From: a virus
IMG/VR virus record: IMGVR_UViG_3300032087_006008
Coordinates: 1 to 23,399 of that record
Strand: one strand, 5' to 3'
DNA: 23,399 nt
Under the pieces are notes generated by a model. The model had not been told where the DNA came from and made no database searches. It saw only the letters and a program-made list of their open reading frames with translations. Of the stretch, positions 8,643-15,647 are shown piece after piece (the stretch's first letter is position 1; the number at the start of each line of letters is the position of its first letter). A program made the position numbers and the translations under genes.

Positions 8643-9047
8643 TTAAAGTGAAAAATAAATTAGGTTCTTGTTTTTTGGGGTATAAAATGAAAATTTTTTA
8701 TCTACAGTGGAATATATCAAAAATGGCCGATTTATCTCATCTGAAGTAAAAATATCAGATTCGCTTGGTTTTGCTCCGCCTAAACAATGAGAATGAAAAA
8801 AAAATATAACTTTTTTGTATATTTTAAAATAATCTTCCGGATCGATGAAAAAAGTTTTCTTTGGGTTTTTTGATAAATTTTTAAAAAAATATAGCTTTTC
8901 TTTTGTAGCTGCCCCACAAATTTCAAAATCACAAGCATGACTTGCGACCGAAATATGTTGCAAAAAATTTTTATTAATATCTGTACTTTTCAATAGATGG
9001 AAATCCGCCAAATGGAATGCCCGGAGAATAAACGCCCGCTTCAACAT
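8643..9047 (-). CDS. JAMM/MPN (Prok-JAB) metallopeptidase, gpK N-terminal-domain homologue
   Basis: A 134-residue frame carries a complete JAMM zinc-protease signature. It consists of a catalytic Glu in FEICG (E42) and H85-x-H87-x7-S95-x2-D98 in HSHCLGGAKPSESD. Lambda gpK has this domain at its N-terminus followed by an NlpC/P60 cell-wall peptidase domain. Here the protein stops right after the JAMM domain, and no NlpC/P60 domain is visible in the next gene. The frame overlaps the end of the L-like gene by 74 bases. The ATG at 9047 lacks a good Shine-Dalgarno sequence and adds residues unlike the family N-terminus. A TTG at 8993, preceded by GGCGGA, would give a more usual start and cut the overlap to 20 bases. 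The role is probably processing or maturation of a tip protein during assembly, inferred from family and position. Confidence 0.85.
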   Translation of the reverse strand: MLKRAFILRAFHLADFHLLKSTDINKNFLQHISVASHACDFEICGAATKEKLYFFKNLSKNPKKTFFIDPEDYFKIYKKVIFFFHSHCLGGAKPSESDIFTSDEINRPFLIYSTVDKKFSFYTPKNKNLIYFSL

Positions 9048-10428
9048 ATCTACATTTGCAAGCGTTTAGATTTTTGGCGCAAGAATCAGCTCTCCAGTAA
9101 GTTTGTTCGTAACGAGGATCTTTTGAAGTATCGACTTCTGCTATACATACAAAAAACAAATCAGGCTTAATTGATGTATCTTCCTGCGTAGAACTTAAAT
9201 CTTGCTTAGATAAATTCTCAATCTTAGATGTAATCCTCACAACATCTCCTGCTACATATTTAGTTGAGCCTGAAACTCCGTCTGCAAGTCCAGCACTAAG
9301 AATTCCAGATAAAGAAGTGGCAGATTCATCAGCATCAGCATCTAATTTTAAAGTAACGCCCGTGCTAAAAACAATCGTTCTGTCTTTTTCGATTGAGCTG
9401 CTAATTGCATCCACTGAAACTGCTTGGGCTACTGTTCCTGTTTCGTTATCTACCACCGTACCATTTAATTCACCAGAAATGCTAGTTGCACCTGCTGAAG
9501 CAGAACTACTTAAAGTAAATTTAGCCCCATTAGAAAAAGTAACAACTTTTTCATTGGCAATATCAACGGGAAGTGCATCTACAGTCATAGAAGTAGCTCC
9601 ATCTGACGCAGCACCATTTGCTGTTACCACCGATAAAGTTGCGGCGCCATCTGTTGTTACAGTGACACTATTCTTGTCATAATCTCCCTGCCAAAGCAAA
9701 TTTAAAGCGTAGCCGTCGCTATCTGTAAATTTTTTATTGTTTTCGTCTGCAACGGGCATGCCCAGATTAACACTATTGCTTTTAGCAAAAAAAGTACCAG
9801 CAGTAACCAGATCGCCATTAGCCATTAACATTGCTTGTTGAGAAAAGTCATCTCGCTGTCCGTATAGACATCCCTCTCCTCTGTACTGCCATGTACAATA
9901 ATCAGCTATCATGGTTCTGGCTGGAATTTGTATATCCTCTAATTCTAAAGGGGAAACCAATTCAAACTCAACAAAATATTTACTTTCTTGAACTTTTCTG
10001 TTTATAGTAAAAATATCGTCGTCAAATCTAGAGTCTGGATCAGCAACGCCAAAAGGATTAAAATCATTAGGAAAATTTTCATCATCTAAATATTTCAAAA
10101 AAATCCTCTTCCTGATGATAGTGCTGCCTACTAAATCATTTCTTCTTTTTAATACATCGGTGATTATACCTCCGGGGTTGGCGATAAGAATTTTTGGCCT
10201 AGGAAGCTGTCCATCTCCACGCATTTCAAATCCGCTAGCTTCTATAGGCATAGGAAAATAAGTTTGCAATACTCCGTTTTTATCACGCAGCATTATGTCT
10301 TTTAAGTCGTTTTTGCCCGGATGAAATCTATACAAGCCTTCTTGCTCGCCCAAATCGAGTTCGTATAACTCAATTAAAGTATCCGGCTCTAAATTTAATA
10401 AAGCTGAGTTGTGAGTTTGAGTAGACAT
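8974..10428 (-). CDS. L: gpL-like minor tail (tip) protein with inserted tandem repeats
   Basis: The product is 484 residues from ATG 10428, two bases after the previous stop; lambda gpL is about 232. The lambda protein sits in the tail tip and binds an iron-sulphur cluster through four cysteines. The same four are visible: C178 and C187 in a YCTWQYRGEGC segment, and C450 and C457 in DSCAKNLNACKCRY. The C-terminal GIPFGGFPS is the family's 'lPFGGFPs' end. The spacings C-x8-C and C-x6-C are what I recall for lambda. Between C187 and C450 lie about 260 residues, including two similar units at about 281-333 and 336-388 (VDALPVDIANEKVVTFSNG and VDAISSSIEKDRTIVFSTG). Both are followed by an ATS-(I/L)-SG strand. 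This is an inserted decoration, probably surface exposed. A TTG three codons upstream is a poorer start. Cluster binding is inferred from the family. Confidence 0.9.
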   Translation of the reverse strand: MSTQTHNSALLNLEPDTLIELYELDLGEQEGLYRFHPGKNDLKDIMLRDKNGVLQTYFPMPIEASGFEMRGDGQLPRPKILIANPGGIITDVLKRRNDLVGSTIIRKRIFLKYLDDENFPNDFNPFGVADPDSRFDDDIFTINRKVQESKYFVEFELVSPLELEDIQIPARTMIADYCTWQYRGEGCLYGQRDDFSQQAMLMANGDLVTAGTFFAKSNSVNLGMPVADENNKKFTDSDGYALNLLWQGDYDKNSVTVTTDGAATLSVVTANGAASDGATSMTVDALPVDIANEKVVTFSNGAKFTLSSSASAGATSISGELNGTVVDNETGTVAQAVSVDAISSSIEKDRTIVFSTGVTLKLDADADESATSLSGILSAGLADGVSGSTKYVAGDVVRITSKIENLSKQDLSSTQEDTSIKPDLFFVCIAEVDTSKDPRYEQTYWRADSCAKNLNACKCRYVEAGVYSPGIPFGGFPSIEKYRY

Positions 10429-10430
10429 AT

Positions 10431-13400
10431 TTACCAACTAGGTCCTATGTTAAATCCTGCAAAGTTAGTTTTATTTTTCAATTGATTTCTATCATTTGCG
10501 TCGTTTTTATTAGCAGAAGATTGAACTTTTAGTTTTTTGTTACTAAAGTGGCCCAATAAATTTTCTCTTTCTTTTTCAGATAATGGCCCTTTAAATATAG
10601 CAATATCACTTATACTACCATAATAAAAAGATTGGTCATTGTAATTTTTATCTCTAACAAATCCTATTCTAGGTTTAGTAAGCCAATCATAAGTATTAAC
10701 GTTCCTAAATCTTTTTGTGCAAACTAATTCTAAATCATTGTAAATATTGTAATAAATGTAAGACCCTATCCTATAAGAAGAAATGGAATACATCCACGCC
10801 CTCAAAGGATCTTTAGATCCTGTAAAATCAAAAAAGTTTACACCATATCCTTGAGGTAACCCAGTGTTCTCATAAGTTCTTGCTGATGCTGAGGTTCCTA
10901 CTTGATAGTAGAATGCTGGGATAGCAGTTTCCCTTCTTGTGGATTGATTTAATTGATTTTGCTTAGCCGACCACTGATGTAAAGGCCTAGATTTTATAGC
11001 CGCATCGTATCTAGGAGGTCTTTTGTCCACTCTCCAAAGCCCAACCTTACCCCTATCACTAACTCTAGAGTCTGGAGTATACCAAGTACTATGCTGTGAA
11101 GCTTCATTGCCATCTAAAGATGTAACGCTCGGATATAAGAAATAAACTATTTCAAATCCCTGCATAGAGTTTTCTATTCTACCGCTTCTAACAACATTAA
11201 AAAGCTCCCCGCCACCCGCTTTAAGAGAATTATTGCTACCAAAAAATACGGTATCCTTATTATTAAATGAAGAGTAATACGCACTAGCGTTAGGAGTGCT
11301 ACTCGTTACAAGGATGGGCCTATAGTTTCTATCAGGTGTAGTTGTACCATTACCATTATTATTGTAAAATTGTATGTACATACTGGTATCGTTTTTAGCC
11401 TTCCACTGATTTATTTCAGAATATGAACCCGCGGCAGTAGTGTCAAAATATGTAGAGCTTGTATCTTCGGTTGTAAACCAAGCCACTAAATCTGGATAAT
11501 TTGTGGAATTTGGAATTTTACCATCTTGGTATTGAACTAAATCGTCAAAAGTAGAATAATTTGTATTCCCGTCAATAATTTTTATTGCTTCGCCCGCTTT
11601 ACCTCCAGCTGCAGGCTCTGAATCTGTAGCGTTTCTGTAAATTTCATTGGCGTTAACATCTAAAGGCGTTTCTCCGTCTTCGCCAAATACACCACCTCTT
11701 CCGCCTATAGATACATGCGTATCAAAATTTGCGTCTGTGCCAAGTCCTGCACCTTCAAATGATCCTTGATTTTTAGCAAAAATATAAGAACTACCTTGAT
11801 CTTTAGAATACCCGCCTTCAGATAAACCAAATCCTTGGCCGCCTCCTCCAAGACCTCCGTAATGTTTACCAAAAAAATCTTCAACTTTTAAATTGATCAA
11901 GCCCGGATTATCACTGCTTGATCTGTTTGGAATAGTAATCTTTATCGTTCTGTCTTTGTCATCACTTATAACTCCGTCATTAACTGAGACTCTGTCGTAT
12001 ACGAGCCTATCTATTCCGGGCGATGATAAATTATATGTAGGATTTTCAGAAAAAGCAAACGCTTTAGGAAAAAAGAATGGATCTCCTCCGCCTCCGCCTC
12101 CGCCTCCTCCATATATTCTAGCGGTAAAATGTTTTTTGATTTTTAGCTCTGAAATAGCTGTGTCATTTATGTAAATTGCGGCAGAACCATCTCCGCCTGC
12201 GTCTGAGTTGGTAGTTTCAGTTTTGTCAAACTGTATTTTCCCAGATTGATGCTGAGGCCTCGGAGTGCCGTCGAATAGTTTTATCTCAGTGAACCCTCCG
12301 TTTCCTCCGCTTCCGCCCAAACCTGCAACAGTAGAATTTTTATGCAAAATTAAGTTAGATTTTATTTCAGTGCTTCCATATTTTAATTGAGCGCCAGAAG
12401 TAATGCCAGCATTTGTTGTTTTCGTGGATCCTACTTTATAATTTTCTGCCACTATAAAATGAACTCCAGAATAACTGTAATCAGCGTGTGTGGGATCAAA
12501 GTTGTTAACGCTCGCTCCAATATTAGTTAGTCTGTTGTCAAATTCTGTTTTTAGATTTATATTTGCCTGCCTATCATCAAAAAATATTTTTAACGCGCTT
12601 GGGCTATTTGAATCATTAGCTATAACAGTGCTAGGATCTGTTGTAGGACTTAAAGTTGTACTGCCACTCAGCAAGCCTCCATTTATGTCTGCGTTTGTTA
12701 TTTCTACATTGAAGTTATCAACTGGATAACCGTAAACATAAGGACTTTCATAATATATAGATGAATCTCTATCTATGTATTGGCTTTTTATTCTATAGTA
12801 ATAATTTGCATTAAAATCTAAACTAGACACAGTGTACTCGCCATATGGAGTTCGCGGGTTATCAGGAGTACCTCTAGTGTGTAACTGTGCTATACCTGTG
12901 TTTGTCGCATATTTGTAATATTGAAATTCCCCCGCTTCAAGATCTCCGCCTTGAGTTGTTAAAGTTCGGTTTATGTCAAAATCAAATAATCCAGTCCAAA
13001 CACCAGTTGCAACACTGCTATCTTCTATATTCCCTGCGTATTCAATTTTATATCTTTGAAAATAATATCCAGAAGAAGGATGCTGCCATCTTAAGACTTG
13101 TTGAGGCCTACCGTTTGCGCCATAATCTGTTGTAACTAAAAACCCTGATGGATGAGCCGGTATAGTTGTGGTAAATGGGCCGGTGCCGCCACCAAATCCT
13201 GTCACCTGACCAGTTATCCCAACTATAATATTTCCGTCTGTATCTGGCTGAGCATTTTGAAGAGATCTTGTGGACAAATTAAAACTAGATACCCAAGTGC
13301 CATTTATATCTGGACCGGTCGCACCTACCGCAGGACCACTGATATTGTCTTGCGAAAAGGTCATTTCAAAGGGTATAAATTTTGTAGTACCGGCTAGTAT

Positions 13401-13610
13401 GTCAAATTGTTGGCCGCTTGGAAAATCAAAAATACCCAAAACAGGCGCCTCTGAATACGAAAGTTCAGTTCTGATGGGATAGTTTCCGCTATTGGTAAGA
13501 TAAAAACCAGTTCTAATACCAAAACCAGTTACGCCAGTTAAAGACATTCCTGTGTTAGCGACAAAACTATTACCTTCCGCTCTGCTTGTTACTGTACTTG
13601 GTAAAGACAT
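10431..13610 (-). CDS. Large adhesin-like tail protein: FN3-like, glycine-rich and LamG-like regions
   Basis: I do not recognise this 1059-residue protein as a named phage gene. Residues about 157-290 look FN3-like, with strands of the YYYRIKSQYIDRDS type. Residues about 427-677 are glycine-rich with separated clusters: GLGGSGGNGG, nine consecutive glycines at 501-509, YGGLGGGGQGFG, IGGRGGVFGEDG, and a final AAGGKAGEAIKI, which is the usual closing motif of such domains. Residues about 690-1025 resemble a concanavalin/LamG-type beta sandwich, ending in ISDIAIFKGPLSEKEREN, the common 'i.e.i.iy...Ls..e...l' close of these lectin-like domains. Glycine-rich sandwiches occur in phage receptor-binding adhesins such as gp38 of phage S16, so surface or glycan binding is likely but inferred. 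It begins with TAATG coupling to the M-like gene, and its position between M and L is not found in lambda. Confidence 0.85.
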   Translation of the reverse strand: MSLPSTVTSRAEGNSFVANTGMSLTGVTGFGIRTGFYLTNSGNYPIRTELSYSEAPVLGIFDFPSGQQFDILAGTTKFIPFEMTFSQDNISGPAVGATGPDINGTWVSSFNLSTRSLQNAQPDTDGNIIVGITGQVTGFGGGTGPFTTTIPAHPSGFLVTTDYGANGRPQQVLRWQHPSSGYYFQRYKIEYAGNIEDSSVATGVWTGLFDFDINRTLTTQGGDLEAGEFQYYKYATNTGIAQLHTRGTPDNPRTPYGEYTVSSLDFNANYYYRIKSQYIDRDSSIYYESPYVYGYPVDNFNVEITNADINGGLLSGSTTLSPTTDPSTVIANDSNSPSALKIFFDDRQANINLKTEFDNRLTNIGASVNNFDPTHADYSYSGVHFIVAENYKVGSTKTTNAGITSGAQLKYGSTEIKSNLILHKNSTVAGLGGSGGNGGFTEIKLFDGTPRPQHQSGKIQFDKTETTNSDAGGDGSAAIYINDTAISELKIKKHFTARIYGGGGGGGGGDPFFFPKAFAFSENPTYNLSSPGIDRLVYDRVSVNDGVISDDKDRTIKITIPNRSSSDNPGLINLKVEDFFGKHYGGLGGGGQGFGLSEGGYSKDQGSSYIFAKNQGSFEGAGLGTDANFDTHVSIGGRGGVFGEDGETPLDVNANEIYRNATDSEPAAGGKAGEAIKIIDGNTNYSTFDDLVQYQDGKIPNSTNYPDLVAWFTTEDTSSTYFDTTAAGSYSEINQWKAKNDTSMYIQFYNNNGNGTTTPDRNYRPILVTSSTPNASAYYSSFNNKDTVFFGSNNSLKAGGGELFNVVRSGRIENSMQGFEIVYFLYPSVTSLDGNEASQHSTWYTPDSRVSDRGKVGLWRVDKRPPRYDAAIKSRPLHQWSAKQNQLNQSTRRETAIPAFYYQVGTSASARTYENTGLPQGYGVNFFDFTGSKDPLRAWMYSISSYRIGSYIYYNIYNDLELVCTKRFRNVNTYDWLTKPRIGFVRDKNYNDQSFYYGSISDIAIFKGPLSEKERENLLGHFSNKKLKVQSSANKNDANDRNQLKNKTNFAGFNIGPSW
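12084..12110 (-). repeat. GGN codon tract encoding nine consecutive glycines
   Basis: Nine consecutive glycine codons, a mix of GGA and GGC, encode residues 501-509 of the adhesin-like protein. The tract is flanked by tyrosine on one side and DPFFF on the other. Because GGA/GGC triplets repeat, the tract is a candidate for in-frame slippage. Confidence 0.9.
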
Positions 13611-13612
13611 TA
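13608..13612 (-). other. TAATG stop-start overlap, gpM-like to adhesin-like gene
   Basis: Stop TAA and start ATG share one base. Only a weak AAGA lies upstream, so translation of the large adhesin is likely coupled to the M-like gene. Confidence 0.85.
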
Positions 13613-14824
13613 TCTTATGTATGGATCAATTGTTATCAAAGAAGTAAACTCCACTTTTTCATTTAATATATTAATTGGAAACTCTACAAAGTTTACACTT
13701 ACCGTATTGTTATCTTTGTAATTCATGGTATGTTCCCATTTTGGACATACAAAAACTTTATCTGCTTTATCATATGGTGCAGGCATCTTAAATGAAAATT
13801 GATTTTTTCCATATTTATGTTCTAAAAAATGAACCATAGCTTTTGCTTCTGCGTCAGAACGTCCTTCAAAAGCAAACTCAATATTTAATAAAGCTTTATT
13901 TAACCCGTCAGGCGTTCTTATAAAGTAATCACTTTGCATAGGCTGTTTCAAAAACCTAGGCTTTTCTTCAATAGATACTCCCTTGTTTACGTCAAAATAA
14001 AAATTATCTTTTGTCCATAAAGATGTATCGCCTCCATTTGGGCCATTTGAATCAGTTGCAGTTGTCGAATCTGCACCGGTATAATAGTACCATCCTGAAA
14101 CTGAAGGCGTGTAAGCTCCATCGCCGCTTAAATAAGCTATATCATGTGTGTTGTATGTTTGCCCTGCGGACCAAAATTTTCTAGTTTGATTAAATGGTAT
14201 ATAATATTCTTGCCAATTTAATGTAGATTGATCTTCTCTATGTAAAGTGGTCGAAGCTGAATTGACATTAGGGTAATCAAAACCACGAGAAAAATCTTCT
14301 ATGTAAAATTCATGCTCGTTATCATAAGGAGCAAATGGAGTATAATATATGCCAGTATAAGCTCCGCTTGGTGGAGTGCCTTTTTGCCCTTTATTAAACG
14401 AATCTTCAAATAAATGAATCAAAGCTCTGGTTTCTTTATCGCTTCTTTTATTGTATGGCAAATTGAATTTTACTTTTAAAGAGTTTTCGCTTTTGTTCGC
14501 AAAATTATAATATCCATCTCCATAAGTGGCGTTATAAGTTTGGTTTTCATACGACACGGATGCTCCATAAGAAGGCTCGAAAAATAACTTTTGAGTCCAG
14601 ACGCTATCTGCCCCTACGGGAGAATTTGCCGTGGTAGAAGTGGCTGCTGTATCTCCGCTATAATAATAATGGCCAGTAACTGCTGGAAAATATTCCGTGC
14701 CGCCATTGGTATAACCGCTAAAAAATACAATATCATATTTTGAATAGCTGTTGCCAATTTCAAAAGAATCAACCCCATGTATATTGGTGACACCAGAGCC
14801 TAAAACGTAAGATTGGTTTGCCAT
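13610..14824 (-). CDS. gpM-like minor tail protein with duplicated domains
   Basis: The 404-residue protein appears to hold two copies of a two-part unit. The side module (about 21-83 and 217-280) reads like 'Y...DI....G......GhYYYsGd.a.t....P.G.dS.WT...FF', for example GWYYYTGADSTTATDSNGPN in copy two. Each is followed by an M-like domain (about 90-196 and 282-394). These have a hydrophobic strand, RSDxE(T/A)+A(L/M)(I/V)HFLE-type helices at 117-131 and 312-326, and an aromatic PYD strand (FAPYDNEHEF and MPAPYDKADKVFVCPKWEH). Lambda gpM is only 109 residues and has the matching helix-then-strand order. A fused double M domain would change the tip ring symmetry or replace two copies by one. 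The Trp/Tyr-rich modules might bind carbohydrate. The gene is coupled by TAATG at both ends. M assignment rests on pattern and gene order. Confidence 0.72.
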   Translation of the reverse strand: MANQSYVLGSGVTNIHGVDSFEIGNSYSKYDIVFFSGYTNGGTEYFPAVTGHYYYSGDTAATSTTANSPVGADSVWTQKLFFEPSYGASVSYENQTYNATYGDGYYNFANKSENSLKVKFNLPYNKRSDKETRALIHLFEDSFNKGQKGTPPSGAYTGIYYTPFAPYDNEHEFYIEDFSRGFDYPNVNSASTTLHREDQSTLNWQEYYIPFNQTRKFWSAGQTYNTHDIAYLSGDGAYTPSVSGWYYYTGADSTTATDSNGPNGGDTSLWTKDNFYFDVNKGVSIEEKPRFLKQPMQSDYFIRTPDGLNKALLNIEFAFEGRSDAEAKAMVHFLEHKYGKNQFSFKMPAPYDKADKVFVCPKWEHTMNYKDNNTVSVNFVEFPINILNEKVEFTSLITIDPYIR

Positions 14825-14826
14825 TA
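14822..14826 (-). other. TAATG stop-start overlap, into the gpM-like gene
   Basis: Stop TAA and start ATG share one base. A GGAAGGG lies about 12 bases upstream, a possible though distant ribosome binding site. Confidence 0.85.
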
Positions 14827-15645
14827 GTAAAAGACCCTTCCCGTTAAGTATTCTTGAGATGCTGATACTGTACCATCTATATAACCTCCCTCGGAAACAG
14901 ATAAATTTTGATTAAAAATTTGACCTGTGCAACCAAAATTGGCCAAAGCAGTATTTCCGTAAGCATCGAAAACATTTATGTTTAATGCTGCATAATTTCC
15001 TGTTATCCCTATCGCCTCACCAATATCTTCACCTGCAATAGATAAGCTAATTCTAACATCTTCTTTTGTTACTCTGGAGGGCAACTCATTTCCTACAGTA
15101 ACAACAGGGTTTCTGGAACAAGACACTGAATAATCGAACGATACTTTTTTATTAACTCCTATATCTGTTCCTGCCATATACGTTTTTAGTCCATGTGACA
15201 CGTTTCTTTCATTTCTCAATAGGTTGTCAGTTTGGCCTTCGTTATCTAACACTTCTGTTAGTGATGGACTTGGAGCTTGCAGCTCTCCGTATATATCCAT
15301 CTGAGATTTAAACAATATGGGACTAAAAGGTGAGACTGAAAAACTTAAACTTTTTATGTAACCGCTGGAAAAAGTGACGCCAGCTAAACTACCCTCTACC
15401 GGCTCACCAGTATGTTCGATAGCGGTAAGAGGATTTAAAAAGTCATGAAAAGCTCCTGTGCAATAGTGAGAAAAAGAGAGCGTGCCTTTAACCGGAGAAC
15501 TTGGAGCATAACGAACAAGTGAACCAGTAACGTTTGTGATTGGCTGCAAAGAAGCTTCTACTCCTAACTCCGCAGATTCGGCCATAATGCTTTGGTCTGC
15601 GATTTTAAGTAAAGCTTTTTCGTATTTTATAAATTTAGTGGCCAT
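14824..15645 (-). CDS. Tail structural protein, possible tube-like fold, paralogue of 17513-18451
   Basis: I cannot name this 273-residue protein from a family signature. It is beta-rich with no membrane segment or catalytic motif. It resembles the 312-residue product of 17513-18451 in several ordered places. These are an N-terminal 'G...S.......+..........p..G..s......' stretch, a central GYIKSLSFSVSPFSP strand ending in IYGEL (residues 95-122, against GYLTSYSINCDVQ ending in FGQL), and a C-terminal strand with a D-G turn. The pattern of strand pairs recalls the beta-sandwich tube fold used by tail-tube and distal-tail proteins; this is inference. It starts with TAATG overlap after the fibre-like gene and ends with TAATG into the M-like gene, so it is probably made in proportion with them. 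Confidence 0.7.
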   Translation of the reverse strand: MATKFIKYEKALLKIADQSIMAESAELGVEASLQPITNVTGSLVRYAPSSPVKGTLSFSHYCTGAFHDFLNPLTAIEHTGEPVEGSLAGVTFSSGYIKSLSFSVSPFSPILFKSQMDIYGELQAPSPSLTEVLDNEGQTDNLLRNERNVSHGLKTYMAGTDIGVNKKVSFDYSVSCSRNPVVTVGNELPSRVTKEDVRISLSIAGEDIGEAIGITGNYAALNINVFDAYGNTALANFGCTGQIFNQNLSVSEGGYIDGTVSASQEYLTGRVFY

Positions 15646-15647
15646 TA
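15643..15647 (-). other. TAATG stop-start overlap, fibre-like gene to 14824-15645 gene
   Basis: Stop TAA and start ATG share one base and no good Shine-Dalgarno sequence is visible upstream, so the downstream gene probably depends on coupling. Confidence 0.85.

Noticed and set aside
10429-10437. TTG start at 10437 for the L-like gene
   Set aside because: It lies inside the previous gene's end, while the ATG at 10428 is two bases after that stop and matches the spacing of other junctions.
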